This document shows positions 15,596-24,698 of a stretch of DNA of 64,000 bases, one piece after another; the first letter of the stretch is position 1; each line of letters starts with the position of its first letter. A program made the translations under genes and the position numbers. Location: NCBI RefSeq assembly GCF_009823805.1, contig NZ_WUEK01000005.1, positions 124,001 through 188,000 of the forward strand, written 5' to 3'. Origin of the DNA: Nocardioides flavescens (GTDB lineage: Bacteria > Actinomycetota > Actinomycetes > Propionibacteriales > Nocardioidaceae). The notes beneath the pieces are model-generated. The model did not search any database and was not told the origin of the DNA. It was given only the letters and a program-made list of their open reading frames with translations.

Positions 15596-16684
15596 GTGAC
15601 CGGCGCCCCCGCAGAGCTCAGCCTGACCGACCCGACGACGTACCCGCGCAAGGTGCTGTTCGTGGCCGGCGCGGGGCGCAGCGGCACCAGCACGATGGCC
15701 GGCCTGATGCGGATCATGGGCCTGCACGTGCCCCAGCCGGAGGTCGTGGCCGACGAGACCAACCCCAAGGGGTTCGGCGAGCCGCGGTGGGCGGTCGAGC
15801 ACCACGACCGGCTGCTCAAGGAGGCGCTGGTCCAGGTCAGCGACAGCCGGCCCGAGGCGTGGTTCGAGACCGGTCGCGTCTCGACCCGCGAGCCCGAGCG
15901 CATCGCGACCGCCGAGTGGCTGGAGAGCCACTTCCAGGTCAGCACCGAGCTGGTCGTGAAGGACCCGCGGCTCGCGTGGTTCCTCGGCCTGTGGCGCGTC
16001 GCCGCGGTGCGCACGGGCGCCACCCCGGTCTTCGCCACCATGCTGCGCCAGCCGAGCGAGGTCGTGGGCTCCAAGCAGACCTACTACGCCAACCGGCTCG
16101 GCTCGGCCCACCTGGCCGCCAGCTGGCTCAACATGATGCTCCACACCGAGCGCGGCACCCGCGAGTCCGTCGCGGACGGCGGTCGGGTCTTCGTGCGCTA
16201 CGAGGACCTGCTCACTGACTGGGTGCAGACGACCAGCCGGGTCGCCGAGCAGCTGCAGCTGCAGCACGTGCTCCACGCCGACTCCGAGCAGATCCGCGAG
16301 GGCCACCGCTTCGTCGACCCCAACCTCCGCCGGATGAGCCAGACCCTGGCCGACCTCGGGCTGCCGAAGCAGCTGCACGAGCTCACCGCCGAGACCTGGG
16401 AGCAGCTCAACACCCTCGCCGACCCCGGCGGTGACACCCCCGAGGCGCACGAGGCGCTGGACCAGCTGCGCGAGGCCTACGTCGACCTCTACGAGGAGTC
16501 GGCCGCCATCTCGCGCTCCTCGGTCGTCGCCGCCGAGCAGGCCCTCAAGCGCCAGCGGCCCGCCGCGGCCGCTCCCGAGACCGCTCCGAGTGCGGTCGAC
16601 CGCATCCCGCACGGCGTACGCGCGGCGATCCCGCCGTCGGTGCGCCGTGGCCTGCGCCGGGTCGCCGGACGGCCGCGCCCGTGA
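15596..16684 (+). CDS. Sulfotransferase-family protein
   Basis: This is a 362-residue protein of the sulfotransferase fold. The phosphosulfate-binding loop is FVAGAGRSGTSTMAGLM (residues 22-38), and the 3'-phosphate-binding region probably includes VVKDPRLAWFLGLWR. The mid-section (LRQPSEVVGSKQTYYANR) resembles bacterial PAPS-dependent sulfotransferases that modify glycans. GTG 15596 lies just after a leaderless-type -10; the frame is open further upstream without a better start. The C-terminal 70 residues are helical, then basic and proline-rich. Its stop overlaps the following glycosyltransferase gene (GTGA). The pair suggests addition of sulfate to a surface polysaccharide or glycolipid; acceptor and donor are inferred. 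Confidence 0.75.
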   Translation: MTGAPAELSLTDPTTYPRKVLFVAGAGRSGTSTMAGLMRIMGLHVPQPEVVADETNPKGFGEPRWAVEHHDRLLKEALVQVSDSRPEAWFETGRVSTREPERIATAEWLESHFQVSTELVVKDPRLAWFLGLWRVAAVRTGATPVFATMLRQPSEVVGSKQTYYANRLGSAHLAASWLNMMLHTERGTRESVADGGRVFVRYEDLLTDWVQTTSRVAEQLQLQHVLHADSEQIREGHRFVDPNLRRMSQTLADLGLPKQLHELTAETWEQLNTLADPGGDTPEAHEALDQLREAYVDLYEESAAISRSSVVAAEQALKRQRPAAAAPETAPSAVDRIPHGVRAAIPPSVRRGLRRVAGRPRP

Positions 16685-17646
16685 GCGCTCCCGACCTGGT
16701 CAACCTCGAGGGCCACAGCGAGTACGACGTCACCTGGCCCTGGAAGCGCCCCGGCGGGCTGCGCCCCGGCGCCACCGCCGTGCTCCGGGTCAAGGACGAG
16801 GCCGTCAACCTGCCCTGGGTGCTGCCGCCGCTGCTGCGCGCGACCGACCGCGTCCTCGTCGTCGACAACGGCTCCACCGACGGCACCCCCGACGTCGCCC
16901 GCCGCACCGCGGAGGAGCTCGGGCTGGGCCACAAGCTCGAGCAGGCGACGTACCCCTTCGCCGTCGCGCGCGCCGGCGCCGAGCACCTCGCCACCCCCGA
17001 GCGCTCCGTGCACTCGCTGGCCTACTTCTACAACTGGTGCTTCGCGCAGGTCGGCACCCGCTACTCGTGGAAGTGGGACGGCGACATGGTCCTCACCACC
17101 GAGGGCGAGGTGTCGATCGGCGACCTCGGCTGGCAGGTCGGCGACGTGCAGTCGATCATCCGCGTCCCGCGTCACGGGCTGTACGTCGAGTCCGAGCGGC
17201 GCGCCTTCCTCGACCTCGGCCTGCGCAACGCCGAGGAGTGGGGCTTCCCGATCGGCCCCGACTTCGTCTTCACCAAGGCCTACGAGTGGGAGATCCGCAC
17301 GACTCCCCAGCCGGTGCGCTCGATCGGACTCCCGCACGGGCTGTGCGTCGAGCTCAAGCACCTCGACGGTGACGAGTTCGCCCACTGGACCGACCCCGAG
17401 TCCTTCGCCACGTCGTACCGCAACAAGCGCAAGCGGCGCGAGTGGACCGTCTTCCAGGCCCTCAAGCGCGGCGAGGTGGTCCCCGGCGTCCACGAGATCA
17501 CTGCTCCCGATGGCGTCCACGTCGTCGACCACGTGACGCAGACGTGGCTGCCCCAAGCCCCCCGGCCCCTCGAGGTCGGGCTGCCGGAGCTTGCGCCGAC
17601 GTCGCCGGCTCAGCTCGACCTGGCTCGCACGCAGAACTCGTTGTAG
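16681..17646 (+). CDS. Glycosyltransferase family 2-like protein
   Basis: This is a 321-residue GT-A-like protein. The nucleotide-binding half is recognisable: ATAVLRVKDEAVNLPWVLPP, then VLVVDNGSTDGTPDVARRT, with a possible DxD in KWDGDMVLT. The second half, rich in Trp and Tyr, is not similar to a family I can name. It is coupled to the sulfotransferase by a four-base overlap. Its last 37 bases overlap the end of the methyltransferase gene on the opposite strand (17610-17646), an unusually long convergent overlap. No membrane segment is seen. It probably adds a sugar to the same glycan that the neighbouring sulfotransferase modifies. Confidence 0.7.
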   Translation: MSAPDLVNLEGHSEYDVTWPWKRPGGLRPGATAVLRVKDEAVNLPWVLPPLLRATDRVLVVDNGSTDGTPDVARRTAEELGLGHKLEQATYPFAVARAGAEHLATPERSVHSLAYFYNWCFAQVGTRYSWKWDGDMVLTTEGEVSIGDLGWQVGDVQSIIRVPRHGLYVESERRAFLDLGLRNAEEWGFPIGPDFVFTKAYEWEIRTTPQPVRSIGLPHGLCVELKHLDGDEFAHWTDPESFATSYRNKRKRREWTVFQALKRGEVVPGVHEITAPDGVHVVDHVTQTWLPQAPRPLEVGLPELAPTSPAQLDLARTQNSL

Positions 17647-18200
17647 GTGAAGACCCGGCCTGCGGCGCGGGGGAAGGGGAAGCTGTAGCGCTTCTCCACC
17701 TCGAGCCCGACCCGCTGGCACAGGGCCTCGAGGGCGTCCAGGTCGACGAACCGGACGTGCGTCGCATCCGTGGTGTAGCCGCGCTCCTGCGGGCAGATGA
17801 AGAACACGGTGCCGCCCGGCTTCAGGTAGGGCAGGTACTCCTCCATGAGCGAGACCGCCGACGGCTCGTCCATGTGCTCGATGACGTGAGCGAGGAGCAG
17901 CGAGTCGAAGGACGCAGGGACGCGCAGCTCGCTGTCCGCCCACTGGTCCGCATCGAAGGCGGTGAAGCCCCGGCGACGGGCCTCCTCGACCGACTCCGTG
18001 TTGTGGTCGACGCCCACGGAGTCGGCAGAGAGCGACACGAGATTGCGGCCGATGCCGCACCCGACGTCGAGAGTGCGACCGAGGTGCTGGCGGCGGAGGT
18101 TCCAACGGTACGGACGTTGCACGTCGAGCACCTGTTTCCAACGGGCGAACTCCTTGGTGCGGAGCCGTTCGGCGTAGGCCTCGCTGCGCGTGTCGTCCAT
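17610..18200 (-). CDS. Class I SAM-dependent methyltransferase
   Basis: This is a 196-residue methyltransferase. Motif I is LDVGCGIGRNL (about residues 43-53), the acidic end of beta 2 is VGVDHNTESVEEAR, and post-motif II is LLLAHVIEHMDEPSA, typical of the Methyltransf_11/23 group. The ATG at 18200 gives a compact protein; in-frame codons continue upstream without a ribosome site. The small size and the position among glycan genes suggest O-methylation of a sugar or lipid headgroup, which is inference. Its 3' end overlaps the converging glycosyltransferase gene by 37 bases. Confidence 0.78.
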   Translation of the reverse strand: MDDTRSEAYAERLRTKEFARWKQVLDVQRPYRWNLRRQHLGRTLDVGCGIGRNLVSLSADSVGVDHNTESVEEARRRGFTAFDADQWADSELRVPASFDSLLLAHVIEHMDEPSAVSLMEEYLPYLKPGGTVFFICPQERGYTTDATHVRFVDLDALEALCQRVGLEVEKRYSFPFPRAAGRVFTYNEFCVRARSS

Positions 18201-18384
18201 GCGCGGACTGTAACGGCCACGACGGATGACTGTCGTCTTCGTCACGCGGGTACTCCTGTCGACACGGCGTGCATCGGCGTAGCGTCGATGTCGCAGTAGC
18301 GGATCAGCAGGACAGAGCGGGCCCGACGAGCGCCGGGCCCTGAGCAGCGCGTGACGCCGGACTCCGGCGGGGAGGTCAACGAAG

Positions 18385-19299
18385 GTGTCTGACCTGAGGG
18401 TGGGCGTGGTCGGCGCGGGACGCGTCGGTGCCGTCCTGAGCGCAGGGCTGCGAGCGGCCGGCCACGAGGTCGTCGCCGCTGCCGGTGAGTCCGACGCCTC
18501 GCGGGAGCGGATCGCCGCCCTGCTCCCCGGCGTACGCCGCCGCAAGCCGTCGGCCGTCGCCCGCGACTGCGACCTGCTGCTGCTCGCCGTCCCCGACGAC
18601 ATGCTGCTGAACGTCGCGAAGATGCTCGCCGACAGCGGCGCCCTCCACGAGGGCCAGCTGGTCGTGCACACCTCGGGCCGTCACGGCCTCGCCGTCCTCG
18701 AGCCCGCGCGGGCCGTGGGGGCGCGCACCGCCGCGATGCACCCGGCGATGACCTTCACCGGCACCGCGGTCGACCTCGACCGGCTCCAGGGCTGCGTCTT
18801 CGGCCTCACCGCCGGCACCGGGGAGCGCGAGGTCGTCGAGGGTCTCGTCGCCGACCTCGGTGGCACCGCGATGTGGGTGCCCGAGGAGATGCGCACGCTC
18901 TACCACGCCGGTCTCGCGCACGGCGCCAACCACCTGGTCACGCTGGTGACAGAGGCGATGGAGATCCTCGCCGCCGCCGGTGCGACCGACCCCGCCGCGA
19001 CCCTGAGGCCGCTCCTCGGCGCCGCTCTCGACAACGCGCTCGCCCACGGCGACACCGCGCTCACCGGCCCGATCGTGCGCGGCGACCTCGGCACGGTCGA
19101 GGCACACCTGCGCGACGTCGAGGCGAGCGCCCCGCAGACCCTCGCGTCGTACGTCGCGCTCGCGCGGGCCACACTCGGTCGCGCCGTCACCGACGGTCGC
19201 CTGGTGCCGATGCGGGCCGCCCGGATGCGCGACCTTCTGGACGCCGCCGAGGCCCGCGCCGCGGCGCGCGCCCGGGCCGTGGAGCGGTCGCGGCGGTGA
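18385..19299 (+). CDS. Rossmann-fold DUF2520 protein (KPR-like)
   Basis: This is a 304-residue protein. An N-terminal NAD(P)-binding Rossmann domain ([19 protein letters not shown], residues 4-22) is followed by a DUF2520 helical domain (residues 130-280). Such proteins lie directly upstream of panC in many actinobacteria, for example Rv3603c before panC and panD in M. tuberculosis, and have been suggested to act as ketopantoate reductases, which is unproven. GTG 18385 has GGGGAGG at the right spacing. The stop overlaps the panC GTG (GTGA), so it is the first gene of the pantothenate operon, consistent with supplying pantoate to PanC. The Ala/Arg-rich C-terminus is lineage-specific. Confidence 0.8.
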   Translation: MSDLRVGVVGAGRVGAVLSAGLRAAGHEVVAAAGESDASRERIAALLPGVRRRKPSAVARDCDLLLLAVPDDMLLNVAKMLADSGALHEGQLVVHTSGRHGLAVLEPARAVGARTAAMHPAMTFTGTAVDLDRLQGCVFGLTAGTGEREVVEGLVADLGGTAMWVPEEMRTLYHAGLAHGANHLVTLVTEAMEILAAAGATDPAATLRPLLGAALDNALAHGDTALTGPIVRGDLGTVEAHLRDVEASAPQTLASYVALARATLGRAVTDGRLVPMRAARMRDLLDAAEARAAARARAVERSRR

Positions 19300-20165
19300 C
19301 CGACCCCGTCCTCGCCTCCACGCGGGGCGAGCTGCTCGGCCTGCTCGCGGAGCGCGCCGGGCCGGTCGGGTTCGTGCCGACCATGGGGGCGCTGCACCAG
19401 GGCCACGCGACGCTGATGCGCGAGGCGCGGTCGCGCGTGGGCGGTGGCACGGTGGTCGCGTCGGTCTTCGTCAACCCGCTGCAGTTCGGCGCGGGGGAGG
19501 ACCTCGACCGCTACCCGCGCACGCTGCCCGACGACCTCGAGGTCTGCGGCCGGGAGGGCGTCGACGTGGTGTTCGCGCCGGCGGTCGAGGAGGTCTACCC
19601 CGGCTGGCCCGCCCAGCCGCAGGTCACCGTCGAGCCCGGGTCGCTCGCGACCGTGCTGGAGGGGGCCACCCGACCCGGCCACTTCCGCGGCGTGCTCACC
19701 GTCGTCGCCAAGCTGTTCGGGCTGGTGCGACCCGACGTCGCGGTGTTCGGGCAGAAGGACTACCAGCAGCTCGTGCTCGTGCGCCGGATGGTCGACGACC
19801 TGTGCCTCGGTGTCGTCGTCGTCGGCGCCGAGACCGTCCGCGAGCCCGACGGGCTCGCACTCTCGAGTCGCAACCGCTACCTCGACGTCGACCAGCGCAC
19901 GGCGGCCCTCGTGCTGAGCCGGGCGCTCCGGCGCGCCCAGGACGAGGCCGTCCAGGGCGCCGGTGCCGCGCTCGCGGCCGCCCAGGCGGAACTCGACGCC
20001 GAGCCGGGCGTCGAACTCGACTACCTCGTCGTCACGACACCCGACCTCGCGGACCTGCCCGTCGACGTACCGGACGGGACCGAGGGGCGTGTGCTCGTCG
20101 CCGCGAAGGTCGGCACCACCCGCCTGATCGACAACCTGCCGCTCGTCCTGGGAAGGCCATCTTGA
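19296..20165 (+). CDS. panC: Pantothenate synthetase
   Basis: PanC condenses pantoate with beta-alanine using ATP, through a pantoyl-adenylate. The 289-residue protein has the HIGH-type motif [10 protein letters not shown] (residues 28-37), [17 protein letters not shown] for pantoate binding, FGQKDYQQL and the KMSKS-like DGLALSSRN. All key positions are present and the length is normal. GTG 19296 overlaps the DUF2520 stop, and its own stop overlaps the panD ATG (TGATG), so the three genes are translationally coupled. PanD next door supplies beta-alanine. No panB is in the window. The product acts in the cytosol on the route to coenzyme A. Confidence 0.95.
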   Translation: MTDPVLASTRGELLGLLAERAGPVGFVPTMGALHQGHATLMREARSRVGGGTVVASVFVNPLQFGAGEDLDRYPRTLPDDLEVCGREGVDVVFAPAVEEVYPGWPAQPQVTVEPGSLATVLEGATRPGHFRGVLTVVAKLFGLVRPDVAVFGQKDYQQLVLVRRMVDDLCLGVVVVGAETVREPDGLALSSRNRYLDVDQRTAALVLSRALRRAQDEAVQGAGAALAAAQAELDAEPGVELDYLVVTTPDLADLPVDVPDGTEGRVLVAAKVGTTRLIDNLPLVLGRPS

Positions 20166-20599
20166 TGCTGCGCACGATGATGAAGAGCAAGATCCACCGC
20201 GCGACGGTGACGCAGGCCGACCTGCACTACGTCGGGTCGGTGACCGTCGACGAGGACCTCCTCGACGCCGCCGACCTGCTGCCCGGCGAGCTGGTCCACA
20301 TCGTCGACGTCACCAACGGCGCCCGGCTCGAGACCTACACGATCGCGGGCGAGCGCGGCTCGGGCGTCGTCGGCATCAACGGCGCCGCCGCGCACCTGGT
20401 GCACCCCGGCGACGTCGTCATCCTCATCGCCTACGCCCTGGTCGAGGACGCGGAGGCGAAGGCTCTCGTGCCTCACGTGGTCTTCGTCGACGCCGACAAC
20501 CGCGTCGTCGGACGCGGCGGTGACCCGGCCGAGACGTTCGACGACCCGACGCTGACCTCTGGCCGTCTCGCTGCGGCGGGCGCGACGCCCCGCGGCTAA
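20165..20599 (+). CDS. panD: Aspartate 1-decarboxylase
   Basis: PanD converts aspartate to beta-alanine for pantothenate. The 144-residue zymogen self-cleaves between Gly24 and Ser25 (YVGSVT), generating the pyruvoyl group. The catalytic surroundings [14 protein letters not shown] and [15 protein letters not shown] are intact. ATG 20165 overlaps the panC stop; Met5 or Met6 are alternative starts but would lose the overlap. The C-terminal extension after PHVVFVD is longer than in E. coli, as in other actinobacteria. It is the last gene of the DUF2520-panC-panD operon; a promoter for the next gene lies inside its final codons. Confidence 0.95.
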   Translation: MLRTMMKSKIHRATVTQADLHYVGSVTVDEDLLDAADLLPGELVHIVDVTNGARLETYTIAGERGSGVVGINGAAAHLVHPGDVVILIAYALVEDAEAKALVPHVVFVDADNRVVGRGGDPAETFDDPTLTSGRLAAAGATPRG

Positions 20600-20602
20600 G
20601 GT
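20597..20602 (+). promoter_or_regulatory. -10 hexamer TAAGGT at the panD stop
   Basis: TAAGGT ends six bases before the GTG at 20609 and contains the panD stop codon TAA. The DUF2142 gene can therefore be transcribed separately as a leaderless message. Confidence 0.45.
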
Positions 20603-20608
20603 GCAGCG

Positions 20609-22129
20609 GTGCACGACGCGACACACCGCTCCAGGTCTTCGATCGGCGTTGCCGTCGTCGCGTTCTGCGCCGCGATCCTCTCGGCTGTGGCGTGGGCCCT
20701 CGCCTCGGCGCCCGGCTCTTCGCCTGATGACAACTTCCACCTGCCGTCGATCTGGTGCGCGCACGGTGAGGCCGCCGGGCGGTGCGAGAGCGTCCCCGGT
20801 GACCCCGACGCTCGTGCTGTCCCCGCGGCGATCTCCGGGGTCCAGATCTGCTTCAACTTCGATGCCGCCGAGAGCGCCCGTTGCCAGCAGGAGGTGATCG
20901 CGGCCGCAGGCGACGACATCTCGGTCGGAGTCGGCAACTGGCAGGGCTCCTACCCTCCCGTGTACTACTGGTTGCAGGGACTGTGGGTGACCTCGGCGCC
21001 CATGGTGTCGGTCGTCCTGATGCGGATCTTCTCGGCGCTCGTGGTGATCGCGGTGCTCGGGGCCCTGGTCGCGCTGGTCCCGTCGACGATGCGACCCGCT
21101 GCCGTCCTGCCGTTGCTGGTCAGCAGCGTTCCGCTCGGACTCTCGTTGATCAGCTCGACGAACCCGAGCGGGTGGGGGATCGTCGGCCCCGCCAGCGTGC
21201 TGGTCGCCCTGCACGCGGCGTTCGCCACGACCGGCCGCAGGCGGGCCGCGCTGTGCGGCATGGCCGTCATCGCCACCTTCGTGGGGGCGGGTGCACGGGC
21301 CGATGCGTGCCTGTTCACCGCCATGGCTGTCGTGCTCGTCTTCATCCTCAACGGGCGGAGGCTGGCGCGGCAGCCGGCCCCGGTCGTCACCGGGGTGGTC
21401 GCCGTCGGCATCGCGGCCGTCCTGTTCCTGGGGGCTGGCCAGGCGTCGGCGGTGACGGGGGGACTCGCCTCGGAGCAGGTGCTCGGCGAGGCCTCTCAGA
21501 TGTCGACCCTGGAGCTGCTGTGGTCGAACCTCACACAGATGCCCACGTTGTGGACGGGTTTCCTGGGCAGCGGGCCCCTCGGCCGGATGGGGTGGCTCGA
21601 CACGCCGGTGCCCCCTCTCGTCGGGTTCCTGTCGGGTGGGGTGCTCCTCACGACGGCTGTGCGGTGCCTGCACCGGGCTCCGTTCGCGCACGCGATCGCC
21701 CTCGGGCTGAGCCTGGCGTCGCTGATCGTCTACCCCAGCTACGTGCTGGTGCGCGGCGATCTCGTCGTCGGCCAGGGCATGCAGCCCCGCTACCTCCTGC
21801 CGCTGGTCGTCGTCCTCCTCGCACTGGTGCTGCTCTCGGGAGTCCCGCGGCTGAGCCGCGGGACCTGGCTCGCCCTCGCAGGTGCACTGTCCCTGGCCAA
21901 CGCGATCGCCCTGCACACACAGATGCGCCGCTACGTCACCGGCACCGACGTCTCCGCGCTGGACCTCGACACCTCGCGTGAGTGGTGGTGGGACCTGCCC
22001 GTGGGGCCCACGACGGTCTGGGCCCTGGGGGTGCTCGGGTTCGCGGTCACCGCCTTCGTCGCGCTCAGCCTGTGCGTCACCAGACGTGACGCACTCGAGA
22101 GATCGGAACACCGTGCCCCCATCGCCTAG
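20609..22129 (+). CDS. DUF2142-family polytopic membrane protein
   Basis: This 506-residue protein has about ten to twelve membrane helices. The first helix (VAVVAFCAAILSAVAWAL) is followed by the acidic loop PDDNFHLPSIW, and late in the protein comes GMQPRYLLPL, both hallmarks of the DUF2142 family. That family is GT-C-like and often found with surface polysaccharide genes. The extracytoplasmic loop 1 has several Cys residues. Codon use is slightly less biased than that of the pan and nad genes around it. It separates panD from nadB and overlaps nadB by 17 bases, so it looks inserted in a housekeeping operon. A role in glycan transfer is inferred from family and from the nearby glycan genes. 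Confidence 0.75.
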   Translation: MHDATHRSRSSIGVAVVAFCAAILSAVAWALASAPGSSPDDNFHLPSIWCAHGEAAGRCESVPGDPDARAVPAAISGVQICFNFDAAESARCQQEVIAAAGDDISVGVGNWQGSYPPVYYWLQGLWVTSAPMVSVVLMRIFSALVVIAVLGALVALVPSTMRPAAVLPLLVSSVPLGLSLISSTNPSGWGIVGPASVLVALHAAFATTGRRRAALCGMAVIATFVGAGARADACLFTAMAVVLVFILNGRRLARQPAPVVTGVVAVGIAAVLFLGAGQASAVTGGLASEQVLGEASQMSTLELLWSNLTQMPTLWTGFLGSGPLGRMGWLDTPVPPLVGFLSGGVLLTTAVRCLHRAPFAHAIALGLSLASLIVYPSYVLVRGDLVVGQGMQPRYLLPLVVVLLALVLLSGVPRLSRGTWLALAGALSLANAIALHTQMRRYVTGTDVSALDLDTSREWWWDLPVGPTTVWALGVLGFAVTAFVALSLCVTRRDALERSEHRAPIA

Positions 22130-23792
22130 GAACCTTCCCGGCCGCCTCGCGGCGCCCGAGCCCGGCTGGACGACGAGCGCCGACGTCGTCGTCATCGGCT
22201 CCGGCATCGCCGGGTTGACCGCGGCGCTGCGGCTCAAGGACACGCTGCCCGAGGGCGCGACGGTGCTCGTCGTGACCAAGGACCGGCTCAACGCCGGGTC
22301 GACGCAGTGGGCGCAGGGCGGGATCGCTGCTGCCCTCGGGCCCGGCGACACCCCCGAGCAGCACGAGGTCGACACCCTCGTCGCCGGGGCCGGTGCGTGC
22401 GACCTCGACGCCGTGCGCGCGCTCGTGCGCGAGGGACCCGAGGCGGTGCGCGAGCTGATCGCCCTCGGCACGAACTTCGACCACAGCGCCGACGGCGAGC
22501 TGTCGCTGACGCGCGAGGGCGGTCACCACCGCGACCGCATCGCCCACGCCGGCGGCGACGCGACCGGCGCGGAGATACAGCGGGCGTTGATCGCAGCGAT
22601 CGGCCGCGCACCCGAGATCGAGGTGATCAAGCGCGCCCTCGCCGTCGACCTCCTCCTGAGCGGGCCCCTCGGGGACGGCGGCGGCGTGGCCGGGGTGACG
22701 CTGCACGTCATGGGCGAGGGCCAGCGCGACGGGGTCGGTGCCGTCCACTGCCGGGCAGTGGTGCTGGCTTCGGGTGGTCTCGGGCAGGTGTTCAGCCAGA
22801 CCACCAACCCCGCCGTCTCCACCGGCGACGGCATGGCGCTCGCGCTGCGGGCGGGCGCGACGCTGCGCGACCTGGAGTTCGTGCAGTTCCACCCGACGGT
22901 GATGTACCTCGGCGCCGACTCCCGCGGCCAGCAGCCGCTCATCTCCGAGGCGGTGCGCGGTGAGGGCGCCTTCCTCGTCGACTTCGAGGGTGAGCGGTTC
23001 ATGCAGGGCGTGCACGAGCTCGCCGACCTCGCTCCCCGCGACATCGTGGCCAAGGCGATCATGAAGCGGATGCTCGAGACCGGGCACCCGCACATGTGGC
23101 TCGACGCGCGCCACCTCGGCGCGGAGTTCTGGGAGCGGCGCTTCCCGACCATCCTCGCCACCGCGCGCGAGCACGGTGTGGACCCCGTGCACGACCTGAT
23201 CCCCGTCGCGCCCGCCTGCCACTACGCCAGCGGCGGCGTGCGCACCGATCTGTGGGGGCGCTCCGACGTGCCCGGGCTCTACGCCACCGGCGAGGTGGCC
23301 TGCTCCGGTGTGCACGGCGCCAACCGGCTGGCGTCCAACTCGCTGCTCGAGGGGCTCGTCTTCTCCCGCCGCATCGCGAGCGTCCTCCCGGCCGAGCTGC
23401 GGCCCTGGGCGGACCCGGCGCCCGACGTACGCACGATGGGGCTGATCGCCGGCGACACCCGGCGCGAGCTGCAGGAGACGATGACGGCTCGGGTCGGTGT
23501 CCTGCGGACTGCGGCCGGGCTCTCCGACGCGGCCGCCGAGATCGACGGGCTGGTCGGCAAGGGTGCGAGCGAGATCGACCTCGAGTCGTGGGAGACGACC
23601 AACCTGGTGACGATCGCCAGGGCCCTCGCCGGAGCCGCCGCGATGCGTGAGGAGACCCGTGGCTCGCACTGGCGCGAGGACTTCCCCGAGCGCGACGACG
23701 CCCACTTCGCCGGTCACGTCGACGTGACGATGCGCGACGGCCTCGCCGACCACGTCTACGTCCCGGGTGTCGCGACGGACGCGCTCGCATGA
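22113..23792 (+). CDS. nadB: L-aspartate oxidase
   Basis: NadB oxidises L-aspartate to iminoaspartate in de novo NAD synthesis. The 559-residue flavoprotein has the FAD motif VVVIGSGIAGLTAALRL (GSGIAG at residues 29-34) and STQWAQGGIAAAL. It also has the active-site segments HHRDRIAHAGGDATG and LEFVQFHPT, then ACSGVHGANRLASNSLLEGL near the C-terminus. GTG 22113 was chosen because it gives the expected N-terminus; this makes a 17-base overlap with the upstream membrane protein gene. The ATG of nadC overlaps its stop (ATGA). No nadA (quinolinate synthase) is adjacent, so the third enzyme must be encoded elsewhere. Confidence 0.92.
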   Translation: MPPSPRNLPGRLAAPEPGWTTSADVVVIGSGIAGLTAALRLKDTLPEGATVLVVTKDRLNAGSTQWAQGGIAAALGPGDTPEQHEVDTLVAGAGACDLDAVRALVREGPEAVRELIALGTNFDHSADGELSLTREGGHHRDRIAHAGGDATGAEIQRALIAAIGRAPEIEVIKRALAVDLLLSGPLGDGGGVAGVTLHVMGEGQRDGVGAVHCRAVVLASGGLGQVFSQTTNPAVSTGDGMALALRAGATLRDLEFVQFHPTVMYLGADSRGQQPLISEAVRGEGAFLVDFEGERFMQGVHELADLAPRDIVAKAIMKRMLETGHPHMWLDARHLGAEFWERRFPTILATAREHGVDPVHDLIPVAPACHYASGGVRTDLWGRSDVPGLYATGEVACSGVHGANRLASNSLLEGLVFSRRIASVLPAELRPWADPAPDVRTMGLIAGDTRRELQETMTARVGVLRTAAGLSDAAAEIDGLVGKGASEIDLESWETTNLVTIARALAGAAAMREETRGSHWREDFPERDDAHFAGHVDVTMRDGLADHVYVPGVATDALA

Positions 23793-24667
23793 GCGCCTCC
23801 GCCCTGCACGCCGAGCTCCGCGAGGCCGGCCTGAACCCCGACGAGGTCCAGGCTGCGATCGACCGGGCACTCGCCGAGGACGTGCCCACCGTCGACGTCA
23901 CCAGCGTCGCCACCATCTCCGGGGACGCGCTCGGGGAGGGTGTCTTCGCGGCCCGCGAGCCGGGCACGGTGGCCGGGCTCGGCGTCGCCGCGCTGGTCTT
24001 CGAGACCGTCATGGGCTCCTCGGTCACGGTCCTCGACCGCGTCGCCGACGGCACCCGCGTCGAGCCGGGCGACGTCGTGATGCGCGTCGCCGGGCCCACC
24101 CGCGGTCTGCTCACCGCCGAGCGCACCGCGCTCAACTACGCCAGCCACCTCTCGGGCGTCGCCACCGCCACCGCGGCCTGGGTCGACGCGCTCCAGGGCA
24201 CGCGCGCCCGCGTGCTCGACACCCGCAAGACGCTGCCCGGCTGGCGCACCCTGCAGAAGTACGCCGTGCGCTGCGGCGGCGGCCTCAACCACCGGATGTC
24301 GCTCAGCGACCGAGCGATGGTCAAGGACAACCACGTCGTCGCCGCGGGCGGCGTCGTGCCCGCCTACGAGGCGGTGCGGGCGGCGTACCCCGACCTGCGC
24401 GTCGAGGTCGAGGTGACCGACCTCGACCAGCTGCGCGAGCTCCTCGAGGTCGGCTGCACCGAGATCCTGCTCGACAACATGCCGACCGACGTCATGCGTG
24501 AGGCGGTCGAGATCGCGGCGGGCCGCGCCACGCTCGAGGCCAGCGGCGGGCTGACCTTCGACCGCGCCCGTGAGGTCGCGGAGACGGGGGTCGACTTCAT
24601 CTCGGTCGGGGCGCTCACCCACTCGGCCCGCGTCTTCGACCTGGGGCTCGACCTCACCACCGGGTGA
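23789..24667 (+). CDS. nadC: Nicotinate-nucleotide diphosphorylase (carboxylating)
   Basis: NadC converts quinolinate and PRPP to nicotinate mononucleotide. The 292-residue enzyme shows AERTALNYASHLSGVAT, DTRKTLPGWR with the quinolinate-binding Arg and Lys, KDNHV, and the C-terminal barrel motif LEASGGLTFDRAREVAETGVDFISVGALTHS. Length and motifs are canonical. The ATG overlaps the nadB stop by four bases. Downstream, where related actinobacteria usually carry coaX and then lysyl-tRNA synthetase, there is instead a converging glycan operon only 31 bases away. Confidence 0.95.
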   Translation: MSASALHAELREAGLNPDEVQAAIDRALAEDVPTVDVTSVATISGDALGEGVFAAREPGTVAGLGVAALVFETVMGSSVTVLDRVADGTRVEPGDVVMRVAGPTRGLLTAERTALNYASHLSGVATATAAWVDALQGTRARVLDTRKTLPGWRTLQKYAVRCGGGLNHRMSLSDRAMVKDNHVVAAGGVVPAYEAVRAAYPDLRVEVEVTDLDQLRELLEVGCTEILLDNMPTDVMREAVEIAAGRATLEASGGLTFDRAREVAETGVDFISVGALTHSARVFDLGLDLTTG

Positions 24668-24698
24668 CCGGGCCGCCCGCGCCCGCGGGGGCCCTGCC

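Noticed and set aside
20021..22471. Minus-strand 816-codon open frame across panD, the DUF2142 gene and nadB
   Set aside because: It crosses three real plus-strand genes, has no recognisable domain and is rich in Arg, Asp and His, as expected for an antisense frame.
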